Source: an uncultured Pseudomonadota bacterium
GTDB taxonomy: Bacteria; Pseudomonadota; Gammaproteobacteria; Ga0077536
NCBI GenBank assembly: GCA_903825645.1
Contig: CAIKBL010000042.1
Span: 1-64,000 of the forward strand
DNA length: 64,000 bases
Direction of reading: 5' to 3'
In this document: positions 1 to 8,318 of the stretch, piece after piece
Layout: every line of letters starts with the position of its first letter
Position numbering within the stretch: the stretch's first letter is position 1
The notes under the pieces: model-generated
Databases searched by the model: none
What the model saw: only the letters and a program-made list of their open reading frames with translations
What the model was told of the DNA's origin: nothing
Translations under genes and position numbers: made by a program

Positions 1-85
1 AGTCCGAGCGGGCCCACCATTAAATTCAAATAGTTGTGTAACTTTATGCAAGGGGAGCAAACCGCGCATCTCCTTCCAGTGCACC

Positions 86-115
86 CATAAAAACAAAACC
101 CCGCCGAAGCGGGGT
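86..115 (-). terminator. Rho-independent terminator reading leftward
   Basis: A 7-bp perfect stem (98-104 pairing with 109-115, loop CGAA) is followed, on the minus strand, by a T-rich run in positions 86-97. This is a classic intrinsic terminator for transcription coming from the right. The only candidate gene it could serve is the minus-strand TPR fragment at 148-378, which supports the idea that a real gene once ended here. Confidence 0.75.
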
Positions 116-147
116 GTGCACGTCAGGTTGCGTAGCGTTACTGCCGC

Positions 148-378
148 TCACGGAGAGACTCCGACAGCCGGTTGCTTCTTATCTGGAGACGCGGACGTAC
201 TCCCAAGATATCGTGGAGCCCGGAGAAATGGTGATAGCAGAAATGTGGTTCCCGTTGCGAAGTCAGGATCCTCAGCCAGGGCCTCCTCGATGATCGCCCC
301 GGGGTCACCGCGGTAGATGTTCAGGGCGCGCAGGGCGCTCTCGAAAGCTTGAAGGCTTCGGGCTGTACCGCTGCCCAT
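148..378 (-). pseudogene. Fragment of a tetratricopeptide-repeat protein
   Basis: The 76-codon minus-strand frame contains a stretch (residues about 11-42, core RGDPGAIIEEALAEDPDFATG) that resembles the first helical repeats of TPR proteins, in which a short helix is followed by an ALAEDPDF-type turn. The rest of the frame (PRYLGSTSASPDKKQ) does not look like folded protein. The family's usual length is several hundred residues, so this is a remnant. It sits between a leftward terminator (86-115) and a decayed IS66-type end (480-546), which suggests insertion and deletion destroyed the gene. Family assignment is by appearance only. Confidence 0.45.
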
Positions 379-479
379 GCTCCGCCCACGGGCATCGTTC
401 GGACTGATGGGGTGTTCCTTGCCGAAGAAGGGCTGAACTGCAGCCCAGACTGTGCCACCGCACCAGCCACCCGCAACGT

Positions 480-546
480 GACTCTGCCGAAAGCTAGTTC
501 GCCCCGTGCTTTCTCGTCAGTGACGAGGTTGTTAGAGCGCTAAACG
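480..546 (+). mobile_element. Decayed end of an IS66-family element
   Basis: These 67 bases align without gaps to 54943-55009, the 3' end of an IS66 transposase remnant and its terminal region; I count about 49 identical positions. Both copies share the block AAGCTAGTTC, which holds the transposase stop codon in the 55-kb copy, and TCTCGTCA. Weaker resemblance may extend left to about 405. No reading frame survives here. Confidence 0.5.
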
Positions 547-839
547 AAAACCCGGTATAACCAGCCTCTTCGTTTGTAAAGCAGGTGTTACGCAATTGCC
601 GTAGGGTATTTCTTAGGGCGGGTGTGGCGCAGAAACCTAGGCTACGTTCTGGCGACGCTCACTGCGTCTCTTACTCTGGACCAGAATCTGCCCGGAGGAA
701 TCACTAATTTGCGGCACCGCGAGGCCCCAAAATCCCTCGAATCCCCTATCAGTTGTGTGTTTTTCGCGCCCTGTATAATGGCTCACTTGATTAGTTCGTT
801 TTTTATTCTAAAAACACACACCGACAGGAGATAAACCAC
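547..839. other. Non-coding stretch upstream of the SDR gene
   Basis: No convincing reading frame is present in either strand. The right part carries a candidate promoter (753-779), and a good ribosome binding site (ACAGGAG, ending about 9 bases before the GTG at 840). The rest shows nothing recognisable. Confidence 0.5.
753..779 (+). promoter_or_regulatory. Candidate sigma-70 promoter for the SDR gene
   Basis: A perfect TATAAT (774-779) lies 15 bases after TTGTGT (753-758). The spacing is shorter than ideal, but the -10 box is exact. Transcription would start near 786 and give a leader of about 54 bases before the GTG start at 840. Confidence 0.5.
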
Positions 840-1625
840 GTGAAACTAGATTCAACAATAACCGCCGTTATTACCGGTGGCGCATCGGGTCTCGGCGCCG
901 CAACGGCCCGTCGCCTAGCCTTACATGGCATAAAAGTGGCGTTATTTGATTTGAATGAAACGCAAGGCGAGACGCTCGCCCAGGAGATCGGTGGCATTTT
1001 CTGCAAAGTCGATGTCACCTCATCAGAGCAGGTTGACGCCGGCTTTGCGGCTTCCCGTGCGGCGATAGGCCAAGAGCGCATTCTGATCAACTGTGCCGGT
1101 GTTGGCGGTGGTGCGGCAAAAACGGTCTCACGGGACCGGCAATCGGGCGAGGTTCGGCAATATCCGCTCGAAAATTTCGAACGCATCATTCAGGTTAACC
1201 TCATAGGGACATTCCGCTGCATTACTAAAAGTGCGGCCGGAATGCTTACACTACCGTTGCTTCCGGACGGCGAACGCGGCGCTATTGTGAACACAGCGTC
1301 CGTCGCTGCCGAAGACGGGCAAATTGGTCAGGCCGGTTATACTGCATCAAAAGCCGGGGTTGTCGGCATGACATTGACTATCGCGAGAGACCTCGCGAGT
1401 GAAGCTATTCGGGTCAACACGATTTTACCGGGGATCTTCGATACCCCCCTTCTGCAAGGAGCTCCGGAAACGGTCAGGGCCAGCTTAGCTATGCAGGTGC
1501 CCTTCCCCAAGCGTCTAGGAGATGCGAGAGAGTTTGCAGAAGTCGCCTTGACGATGATTACCTGCGGCTATTTAAACGGAGAAGATGTGCGACTAGACGG
1601 CGCAATTCGCATGGCGCCACGCTGA
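840..1625 (+). CDS. SDR-family NAD(P)-dependent dehydrogenase (3-hydroxyacyl-CoA dehydrogenase type 2-like)
   Basis: A short-chain dehydrogenase of 261 residues, the usual length for a single Rossmann domain. Visible motifs are the cofactor-binding TGGASGLG at residues 12-19, NCAGVGGG in the middle, the catalytic Ser in NTASVAAEDGQIGQ and the YTASK pair (Tyr167, Lys171). The acidic residue after strand 2 (FDLNE) suggests NAD rather than NADP. The overall pattern, including the segment DGERGAIVNTASVAAEDG, is like type-2 3-hydroxyacyl-CoA dehydrogenases, which oxidise 3-hydroxyacyl-CoAs and related alcohols. The substrate is an inference. The start is GTG, chosen because of ACAGGAG upstream. 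It is the first gene of the 0.8-6.2 kb block. Confidence 0.85.
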   Translation: MKLDSTITAVITGGASGLGAATARRLALHGIKVALFDLNETQGETLAQEIGGIFCKVDVTSSEQVDAGFAASRAAIGQERILINCAGVGGGAAKTVSRDRQSGEVRQYPLENFERIIQVNLIGTFRCITKSAAGMLTLPLLPDGERGAIVNTASVAAEDGQIGQAGYTASKAGVVGMTLTIARDLASEAIRVNTILPGIFDTPLLQGAPETVRASLAMQVPFPKRLGDAREFAEVALTMITCGYLNGEDVRLDGAIRMAPR

Positions 1626-1759
1626 GCCTGTCCGGATCTGCCTCACTGCGCGCCCCATGCGGTGATGCAACACGATCGATTTAATTTTTTCGCCAGCATG
1701 GTCTCTCCTTGGTATGCTCCCGGCGCGACTGTTACTTGGCTTTTTAAAAGGATTTGTGA

Positions 1760-2500
1760 ATGAAACGTTTTAGCGGTTTTCTGTGCCTTCTCCTCCTCCT
1801 CGGTGCGGGCTGTGGCGAAAAGAACGAAATGAAAGAGATAAAGGTCGCCGTGACGCCGGCCTCGCCACCGAACCTTTTCGAGGAAAACGGCAAAACTGCC
1901 GGTATCGATTTTGATATTTTCACGGCTTACTGCAAGGCACGTGGTTGCCAACTCAAGATCACCCCTTACGACTGGCAGGGCATGCTAGGCGCCGTAATCG
2001 GTGGACAGGCTGACGTCGCCTTCTCAGGGATCTCTATCACTGAGGAGCGCAAGAAGGTCATGGAGTTCTCCAAACCCTATATGGAGAACACTTGGAATCT
2101 CGTCAGCCTTACCAAGCGAAATATTAAAATCGAGAAGATGGAGGATCTCAAAAAATACTCAATCGGCTATCCACGTGGCATGGCTTATACCGCTTTTATC
2201 GAAAAAGAACTGCAGCCCAAGGGCTATTACCAGATTGCAAACGTCAAACTTTACCCGAGCTACAACGAAGTACTGACCGATCTCCAAAACGGAAATCTTG
2301 ATTTGGCTTTCCTTGACGGCACTGTCGCCGCAGTCTACCGAAAAAAGCTCCCGATCCAGGATTCCCACGTCTTTTCCGGATTTGATCGGTTTGGTTTTGC
2401 CTTCCCCAAAGGCTCCACGCTACGGGTGGATTTCGACCACTACCTCGATCAAATTTCTGGCCCAGAACTTCAGGCGATTATTGACCGCTGGATCAAGTAG
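1760..2500 (+). CDS. Polar amino acid ABC transporter, substrate-binding lipoprotein
   Basis: A periplasmic binding protein (family 3, HisJ/GlnH type) of 246 residues. The N-terminus is a lipoprotein signal: KR, a leucine-rich core and the lipobox LGAGC with Cys18 as the lipidated residue. The mature part has the standard pattern, with an early I-KVAVTP strand, GIDFDIFTAYCKARG, GQADVAFSGISITEERKKVMEFSKPYM and a final D-ALQAIIDRW-like helix. It should capture an amino acid and pass it to the two permeases encoded just downstream. The ribosome binding site is AAAGGA. The exact ligand cannot be told from the sequence. Confidence 0.88.
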   Translation: MKRFSGFLCLLLLLGAGCGEKNEMKEIKVAVTPASPPNLFEENGKTAGIDFDIFTAYCKARGCQLKITPYDWQGMLGAVIGGQADVAFSGISITEERKKVMEFSKPYMENTWNLVSLTKRNIKIEKMEDLKKYSIGYPRGMAYTAFIEKELQPKGYYQIANVKLYPSYNEVLTDLQNGNLDLAFLDGTVAAVYRKKLPIQDSHVFSGFDRFGFAFPKGSTLRVDFDHYLDQISGPELQAIIDRWIK

Positions 2501-2518
2501 ACGATACCGGCACAAGGC

Positions 2519-3172
2519 GTGCGTTTTAGTGGAATACTCGCGCTCCTCCTCGAGGGCGCGGGCTACACCCTTCTGGTGACCGTGTCCTGTGTCATTACCG
2601 GATTGGTTACCGGTCTCGGCATCGTGGCGTTGCGAAGATTATTTGGAAAAGGAGTAGCACGGCTTCTCGCGCTGTACACCTACGTATTTCGCGGCATTCC
2701 TGTTTTAGTCCTGTTGTTTATCGTTTTTTTCGGACTTCCCGGATTGGGGATCCGCCCGTCTCCGCTTGTCTCCATGATGCTAAGCTTGGGATTAGTCTGC
2801 GGTGCCTATCTCGCCGAAGTATTTCGCGGCGCGCTGGATGCGGTTGACCCGCATGAAATTATTGCCGCCGAAGTCATGGGTCTTAGCCGCCTACAGGTGA
2901 TTCTTTCGATCGAGTTCCCGCAGATGCTCCGACTGGCCGTTCCTGGCATGCTGAACGAATTCACCACTGTCCTGAAATACTCCCCCTTCGGATATACGGT
3001 GGGGATCCCGGAAATTACCAAGCAAGCCATGGCTCTGGCCTCAACGACGCTCCGAGGGATCGAAATCTATACGGCGGTCGGGGTACTTTACTTTGGGATA
3101 TACCAACTCCTCTGCCTGTTGATGCGCATGATTGAACGCAAATTTCGGGTTCCCGGATTTGCGACGCAATGA
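2519..3172 (+). CDS. Amino acid ABC transporter permease 1 (HisQ/HisM type)
   Basis: A 217-residue integral membrane subunit with about five hydrophobic segments. It carries the signatures of the polar amino acid permease family: YVFRGIPVLVLLFIVFFGLP near residue 60 and the cytoplasmic EAA-like loop (IIAAEVMGLSRLQVILSIEFPQ) that contacts the ATPase. Start is GTG, 18 bases after the binding-protein stop. It pairs with the second permease at 3916-4590 to form the channel of the importer. One irregularity is the EAA loop, which reads AAEVMG rather than the usual EAARALG. Confidence 0.87.
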   Translation: MRFSGILALLLEGAGYTLLVTVSCVITGLVTGLGIVALRRLFGKGVARLLALYTYVFRGIPVLVLLFIVFFGLPGLGIRPSPLVSMMLSLGLVCGAYLAEVFRGALDAVDPHEIIAAEVMGLSRLQVILSIEFPQMLRLAVPGMLNEFTTVLKYSPFGYTVGIPEITKQAMALASTTLRGIEIYTAVGVLYFGIYQLLCLLMRMIERKFRVPGFATQ

Positions 3173-3181
3173 GGTTCACAA

Positions 3182-3919
3182 ATGGCGCTGCTTGAGATCA
3201 AAGACCTAGTCAAACGATTCGATGGACGAACCGTACTCAACGGCGTCACCTTCGAACTGAACGAAGGTCAGACGAAAGTCATCATGGGGCCCTCGGGTTG
3301 TGGCAAATCAACGCTCCTACGCTGCCTCAACCGTTTGCTCGAACCCGATGGCGGCCAAATTTTTTTCCGGGGCGAGGATGTCGCGTTGCCCGATACAGAT
3401 ATTCGACAGCACCGCCAAAGAATTGGATTCGTCTTTCAGCAATTTGCGCTCTATCGACATTTAACGGTCCTCGAAAATATTACCTTGGGACTACGGAAGC
3501 TGCGTCGCCTATCCACCGCAGCGGCAGACAAGAAAGCCGCTTATCAATTGGAGCGGATGGAAATGGGGGCCCACCGGCTCAAGTACCCGGCGCACCTTTC
3601 GGTGGGGCAGAAACAACGCGTCGCGATAGCCCGGGCGCTGGCCATGGACCCGGCTGTTCTGTTCTTCGATGAGCCCACCTCCGCGCTCGACCCACTGATG
3701 TCACTCGAGGTCGCCGCGGTAATCAACCAACTTAGGAGCGAAAACGTAACCATGCTCTGTGTCACGCATGACGTCTCACTCGCCAGGCACGTCACCGACC
3801 GTGTGATATTTCTCGATGATGGGCAGGTTAAGGCGGAAGACAGCGCCGAACAACTCCTGACCACCCACGCAGATCCCAGAATCCGTCAGTTTTTTGGCCA
3901 ACCGGCGGCGTTAAAATGA
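3182..3919 (+). CDS. Amino acid ABC transporter, ATP-binding protein
   Basis: ABC ATPase of 245 residues, the normal length for the GlnQ/HisP group. Walker A is GPSGCGKST (residues 36-44), the Q-loop is in FVFQQFALYRHLTVLENIT, Walker B is VLFFDEPTSALDP (about 158-170) and the switch His is in CVTHD. The ABC signature at 139-143 reads LSVGQ rather than LSGGQ, so the first glycine is replaced by valine. It lies between the two permease genes, 9 bases after the first, and its stop overlaps the start of the second (ATGATG). It powers import of the amino acid held by the 1760-2500 lipoprotein. Confidence 0.9.
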   Translation: MALLEIKDLVKRFDGRTVLNGVTFELNEGQTKVIMGPSGCGKSTLLRCLNRLLEPDGGQIFFRGEDVALPDTDIRQHRQRIGFVFQQFALYRHLTVLENITLGLRKLRRLSTAAADKKAAYQLERMEMGAHRLKYPAHLSVGQKQRVAIARALAMDPAVLFFDEPTSALDPLMSLEVAAVINQLRSENVTMLCVTHDVSLARHVTDRVIFLDDGQVKAEDSAEQLLTTHADPRIRQFFGQPAALK

Positions 3920-4590
3920 TGGCATTGACGGATTTCCTCCGGGACGTCGGCAATGACTCGGCGCTCCTGCTCGGGGGCTTACGCAGCACACTGTTGCTGG
4001 CCACGACCATATCCATCACCGGCTTTGTGGGCGGCGTACTGGTCTTTTTTTGCACACTCACGTCCAATCGGATAGGGCGTTACTGGGTCGAGAGCTATAT
4101 TTCTTTTTTTATCGGAACGCCTCTGCTGGTACTTCTTTTCTTGATGTATTACGGTCTGCCCCAATGGGGGGTTCGCTTGTCACCCCTTTGGGTATCGATC
4201 ATCGGCTTCACCCTGAATGTCGCGGCTTACAACGCGAGATATCTCACTACGGCATACCGCGGATTGGACACGGGCGAACTTGAAGCGGCGCGTGCGCAGG
4301 GATTCACGTCATGGCAAGTTTTCACCCTGATCACGTTACCTCAAGTACTTCGCCTATCTATTCCGGGATTGACCAATCAGGTCATTCTTAATCTGAAAGA
4401 CAGTTCAATCGCATTTTTGATTCAGTACACGGAGTTTTTCGCACAAATACAGGAACTTTCCGCAAGGAATTTTAAATTTTTCCAAGCTTACCTATTCGCC
4501 GGCATCGTCTACCTGGGACTGGTCTCTGTTATCGTTCTGATAGCCCGTCATCTGGAGGCAAAATGCATGATCCCCGGAGTGCGTGGATAA
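3916..4590 (+). CDS. Amino acid ABC transporter permease 2 (HisQ/HisM type)
   Basis: A 224-residue membrane subunit of the same family as the first permease. It has about five hydrophobic segments, the FFIGTPLLVLLFLMYYGLPQ block near residue 70 and a canonical coupling loop with ELEAARAQGFTSWQVFTLIT near residue 120. Its start overlaps the ATPase stop by 4 bases, so translation is probably coupled. Together with the three preceding genes it completes an ABC importer made of a binding protein, two permeases and an ATPase dimer. Confidence 0.88.
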   Translation: MMALTDFLRDVGNDSALLLGGLRSTLLLATTISITGFVGGVLVFFCTLTSNRIGRYWVESYISFFIGTPLLVLLFLMYYGLPQWGVRLSPLWVSIIGFTLNVAAYNARYLTTAYRGLDTGELEAARAQGFTSWQVFTLITLPQVLRLSIPGLTNQVILNLKDSSIAFLIQYTEFFAQIQELSARNFKFFQAYLFAGIVYLGLVSVIVLIARHLEAKCMIPGVRG

Positions 4591-4774
4591 GCCGGCTCGG
4601 CCGGTGTCTGACGTGCCCTCGGGCGGCTGCCAACAGAAATAGACGCTGACATCTCGCTGCAAGTAGGTAAACTCGGCTGCCCACAAGGTACTTGGGTTCC
4701 CGTGCTTCGCCGGGAATACCCACGCAACCGGGGTCTAGCTGACTAACTATCCGACTCGTGGACGGGAATCAATC

Positions 4775-6193
4775 ATGAAAAAAAGCCTAATGGCGGTGGT
4801 GATTTTACTCAATTTATGGGGAGAATCGGCATCAGCTGCGGAGCCCGGCGACTGTCCTCGTGCGCTCAGTCTGGAGAAAACCGCTATTGAGACCGAAGCG
4901 GTCTGCCTATTGCAAAAATACGTTCGGATTGACACGACAAATCCCCCTGGAAACGAGCTGGCGACAGCGCGTTTCCTCGCAGCCTTCCTGCATCAGGAAG
5001 GAATAGAAGCAACGCTGTTTGAATCCGCACCTGGACGAGCAAACCTCTACGCCCGCCTCCGAGGCGACGGCAGCCGCAAAGCCTTGATGCTCGTACATCA
5101 CATGGATGTCGTGCCCGCGGTCCCGGGCGAATGGCAGAAACCGCCCTTCGCGGCCGTCCGAGAAGACGGGTACCTGTGGGGGAGAGGCACACTGGATGAT
5201 AAAGGCCCTGGCATTATGGAAGCCTTAGCTTTCGTGATGCTCAAGCGACTCTCCATTCCGTTGGCACGGGATGTCGTCCTGCTTGGCGTCGCTGATGAGG
5301 AGCAAGGGGGCGCTCAAGGTGCGCGGTTCATGATGAATGCGCATTTTGCCCTCTTCAAGGATGTCGAATTCGCGTTGAATGAAGGCGGCGGAATGCTAGA
5401 GCTGGCTGATAAACGCATGCTGTACGCGGTCGAATTCGCGCAAAAAGTACCCCTCTGGCTAGAAATAACGGCGAACGGACCAGCCGGCCATGCATCGCTT
5501 CCACGACATGAGGCCGCCACACATCGCCTCGTCCGTGCATTGTCCAGGCTGGAACGCTTTGAGTTCCCGATCATCGTCGTACCCGAGGTCCAAAAAGTGT
5601 TTGCGCAGCGGGTGCAAGCGCTGCCTGAGACAGAACGTGGTGACTACCAGAACCTGGCCCAGTCTTTGAAAAACAATTCCGCTTTTCGGAAAACATTCAT
5701 GAGCGATCCGCACCGCGTGGTGATGGTCAGGAATAGCCTAGCCATTACGATGCTAACGGGTAGCGGCAAAGAGAATGTTTATCCTGCCCAGGCTAAGGCG
5801 GTACTCGACCTTCGCCTGTTACCTGGCCAAGATCCGCAAGCCGTTATCGCCACGCTGGCAAAAGTCATGAACGAGTCGGAGGTCAACATTCGCACGCTGT
5901 TGTCGTCGCAGGCGCACGCTTCGCCGATAGACACAGCGCTGTACCGGGCTATTGGCGCCCTCATTCAGCGCCATGACGCGCACGCCCAGATCACCCCGAA
6001 CTTCATTGCGGGATTCACCGACTGCAACACTTTTCGGAGCAAAGGGATCGTATGTTATGGATTCATGCCCGAACATCTGCCGATCGGTGAAACCGAACGT
6101 ATCCACGGGCGAGACGAGCGCATTGCCGTCGAGGATTTAACCCAAGCAACCTTACTTCTTCACGAACTTGTGCGCGACGTCGCAGGACACTGA
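4775..6193 (+). CDS. Secreted M20-family metallopeptidase
   Basis: A 472-residue zinc peptidase or carboxypeptidase of the M20/M28 clan. The N-terminus (MKKSLMAVVILLNLWGESASAAE) is a Sec signal peptide with likely cleavage after ASA. Metal and catalytic motifs are all visible: HMD at 109-111, TLDDKGPG with Asp141/142, and the glutamates of ADEEQGGAQG at 175-176. The dimerisation lid domain follows and a late HGRDERI segment supplies the last zinc ligand. It probably trims peptides or acyl-amino acids in the periplasm, which fits the amino acid importer immediately upstream (184-base gap). Whether the two are co-transcribed is unclear. Confidence 0.87.
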   Translation: MKKSLMAVVILLNLWGESASAAEPGDCPRALSLEKTAIETEAVCLLQKYVRIDTTNPPGNELATARFLAAFLHQEGIEATLFESAPGRANLYARLRGDGSRKALMLVHHMDVVPAVPGEWQKPPFAAVREDGYLWGRGTLDDKGPGIMEALAFVMLKRLSIPLARDVVLLGVADEEQGGAQGARFMMNAHFALFKDVEFALNEGGGMLELADKRMLYAVEFAQKVPLWLEITANGPAGHASLPRHEAATHRLVRALSRLERFEFPIIVVPEVQKVFAQRVQALPETERGDYQNLAQSLKNNSAFRKTFMSDPHRVVMVRNSLAITMLTGSGKENVYPAQAKAVLDLRLLPGQDPQAVIATLAKVMNESEVNIRTLLSSQAHASPIDTALYRAIGALIQRHDAHAQITPNFIAGFTDCNTFRSKGIVCYGFMPEHLPIGETERIHGRDERIAVEDLTQATLLLHELVRDVAGH

Positions 6194-6328
6194 AGTTCGA
6201 GACACGACAGCTGATCAGCTGCCAAACCGGCGTCGACGCCATGGATAGTTGATCAAGGCGATAGCGTGGATCAAATCTAAGCGTTACCGCGAGGATAGGC
6301 CTTCGACCTAAGAAAATAGGGGACTCGC

Positions 6329-7189
6329 ATGAATTTCGGAATTGTTTGTTTCCCAACTGACCGGAGCATTCACCCGTTGGAGCTGGGCCCGGCGCTCGAG
6401 GCGCGCGGTTTCGAGTCTCTTTTCTACGCCGAACATACGCACATTCCCACGAGTCGCCGCACGCCATTTATCGGAGGTGGCGCGCTCCCTTCCATGTACT
6501 GGCACAGCCATGATCAGTTCGTCGCGCTATCGATGGTGGCTGCGGTCACCACTACCCTGAAGCTCGGGACGGGCGTCACGCTCGTTACAGAGCACGACCC
6601 CATCAACCTCGCCAAAGCAGCCGCATCACTTGACCGACTGTCTGGGGGACGGCTCATTCTCGGCATCGGTGCAGGCTGGAATGCAGAGGAAATGGCCGAC
6701 CATGGTGTTGCCTTCCGCGACCGCTGGCAGGTGACGCGAGACCGCTTACTGGCGATCCGCCGGATCTGGACCGAGGACGAGCCCGAATACCATGGATCTT
6801 TTACCGACTTTCCTCCGATGTGGTGCTGGCCGAAGCCCTTGCAACCCGGGGGTCCGCCGGTGTTGATGGGTGCCTATTCGAAGTACGTCCCCGCCCGGAT
6901 CGCCGAATACTGTGATGGCTGGATGCCGATCGAGGGATTGTTAGAGAATTTTCCAGAGGCGCTCAGTGATATCCACGCCGCGATGCGGGCCCGTGGCCGC
7001 GACCCCGCCACACTCGACATCACCGTGCTGGCCGAAGTCCGTGAGGATGGTCCGCTTGAACCTGCGCGATTGGAACGGATGTTGAAGCTGGGGGCCAACC
7101 GCGTACTCTTGCCTTTTGCAGATTACCCTAGAGACCAGGCACTGCGGGTACTTGATGAGTACAGCACCATCGTGCGGCAATTTCGCTAA
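6329..7189 (+). CDS. LLM-class flavin-dependent oxidoreductase (TIGR03619-like)
   Basis: A 286-residue luciferase-like monooxygenase fold protein. Diagnostic stretches are AEHTHIPTSRRTPF near residue 35, LKLGTGVTLVTEHDPI near 80, the flavin-contact segment LGIGAGWNAEEM near 112 and WPKPLQPGGPPVLMG near 170. Members use FMN or F420, and the reaction is often unknown. A clear paralogue is encoded at 15892-16737 and shares AEHTHIP/SRRTPF and GIGAGWNAEEM. It ends 55 bases from the converging cupin gene. The cofactor and substrate cannot be read from the sequence. Confidence 0.82.
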   Translation: MNFGIVCFPTDRSIHPLELGPALEARGFESLFYAEHTHIPTSRRTPFIGGGALPSMYWHSHDQFVALSMVAAVTTTLKLGTGVTLVTEHDPINLAKAAASLDRLSGGRLILGIGAGWNAEEMADHGVAFRDRWQVTRDRLLAIRRIWTEDEPEYHGSFTDFPPMWCWPKPLQPGGPPVLMGAYSKYVPARIAEYCDGWMPIEGLLENFPEALSDIHAAMRARGRDPATLDITVLAEVREDGPLEPARLERMLKLGANRVLLPFADYPRDQALRVLDEYSTIVRQFR

Positions 7190-7234
7190 GCGGTGTCTGA
7201 GAAAGATCTCAACCGACTTCCCAGACAACACCGC
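7190..7234. terminator. Possible hairpin between converging genes
   Basis: GCGGTGT (7190-7196) can pair with ACACCGC (7228-7234), and an inner GTCTG/CAGAC match adds stability. The loop is long and no T-run follows, so this is a weak terminator candidate for the LLM gene and the opposing cupin gene. Confidence 0.3.
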
Positions 7235-7244
7235 GGCCCTAGTG

Positions 7245-7718
7245 CTAGCCCTTTAATCTGCCGTTAACAAAGTCGTCGATGGTTGCGGTGACCAGAACCT
7301 TGCCCTTGGCGTCAAGCACGTCGAAAAGTTTGCCGTCCACCGCCTCAACACTGAAAAACACGACGGCGCCCTGTGGGCCACCGTACTCCATATGGACGTC
7401 ACCCCCCAAATTTCGTGCGAAGTGCCCCGCGGTCCGGACTTTATGGACGGTTTCCGTTGGGGTGGTTTCCACGACGTGGTGTTCGCCCTCGAGCACAAGC
7501 AGGGTGGTCGGTCCGAGATGGCGATGATAATGACAATAGGCGTTAGGCGCCCACTTCGACAGAAAATCGATCCGACCGAGTTCGGGTTGAACACCAAGCA
7601 CTGCTACCCAATAGTCTATGGGGTAGTCAAAGCGGGGTGTCCCAACAATACGCTGCCATTCGATGGCGTCTGTTTTGTAACCGGAAGAGAACGTAGCGGA
7701 ATTGGCAGCAAGGGTCAT
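7245..7718 (-). CDS. Cupin-fold protein of unknown role
   Basis: A 157-residue protein with a central beta-rich section typical of a single cupin barrel. The metal-binding pattern is visible as YCHYHRHLGPTTLLVLEGEH near residues 62-81, with three closely spaced histidines, followed by a second glycine-rich strand (ARNLGGDVHMEYGG). The start is supported by GGAGG eight bases upstream. It is transcribed leftward, apart from the EthD gene (166-base gap). Such proteins act as dioxygenases, isomerases or ChrR-like sensors. Nothing here separates these options. Confidence 0.65.
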   Translation of the reverse strand: MTLAANSATFSSGYKTDAIEWQRIVGTPRFDYPIDYWVAVLGVQPELGRIDFLSKWAPNAYCHYHRHLGPTTLLVLEGEHHVVETTPTETVHKVRTAGHFARNLGGDVHMEYGGPQGAVVFFSVEAVDGKLFDVLDAKGKVLVTATIDDFVNGRLKG

Positions 7719-7884
7719 GCGAGAGGCCTCCAGTGGGCATTGTCAGGTAGCTTAATTGTCCATCGTCAACGGGTGGCGATGCAATAATCTGCTGGCGTTC
7801 CGCCGCAGCTCTAGCAACGGGTGGCGAGTACGCTTCGGGCGAGCTCCCCGCGAGAACCCCGAGGTTGCTGCGTTATCGCCTCGT

Positions 7885-8250
7885 TTAGGGTTTTGCCGGG
7901 ATGCGAGTCTCATGGTCCTCGACCACCATAAATCGGATAGAGGAGCGCTCGAACAATTTTTCTTCATCCGCAGCGATAATCGCCGCCGTCTCCGGCTCGG
8001 TCAGATACGCCATACCGCGATTAAAATCGGCCTCATCATCAAACCAAAGCTCGGTCAGCACATCGTAGGCAGAGGTCGTATCAGCCCCATAGACCGCATT
8101 ACCATAGGGGCGGATAAAGTGCCGTACGTAGCGCTTCAGATTCGGCACCTTGCTGAAGCCAAGCGGCGCATGCATCGATTCATAGTAATCGATGAAGTCC
8201 TCCATGCTCAGGCCGGATTTGCGTTTTATCATGACCATTACTTTGAACAT
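7885..8250 (-). CDS. EthD-domain protein
   Basis: A 121-residue ferredoxin-like (dimeric alpha-beta barrel) protein of the EthD family. The family pattern shows in MFKVMVMIKRKSGLSMEDF, YYESMHAPLG and the middle FDDEADFNRGM segment. The open frame extends further upstream to 8376, but that part would overlap the stop of the neighbouring regulator. The ATG at 8250 has a clean GGAGGA eight bases before it, so I chose it. Family members assist degradation of ethers, polyketides or other hydrophobic substrates, and their chemistry is often unproven. A two-domain relative lies at 59339-60115. Confidence 0.75.
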   Translation of the reverse strand: MFKVMVMIKRKSGLSMEDFIDYYESMHAPLGFSKVPNLKRYVRHFIRPYGNAVYGADTTSAYDVLTELWFDDEADFNRGMAYLTEPETAAIIAADEEKLFERSSIRFMVVEDHETRIPAKP

Positions 8251-8318
8251 CGACGTTGTCCTCCGAAAATCCATGGGCCCAGCCACAATAGCAGGAATTT
8301 GCGCCCTGCTTGTCCCCC

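Noticed and set aside
740-765. A 12-base match (ATCAGTTGTGTG) to the reverse strand near 11061-11074
   Set aside because: Matches of this length are expected many times by chance in 64 kb, and the flanks do not extend.
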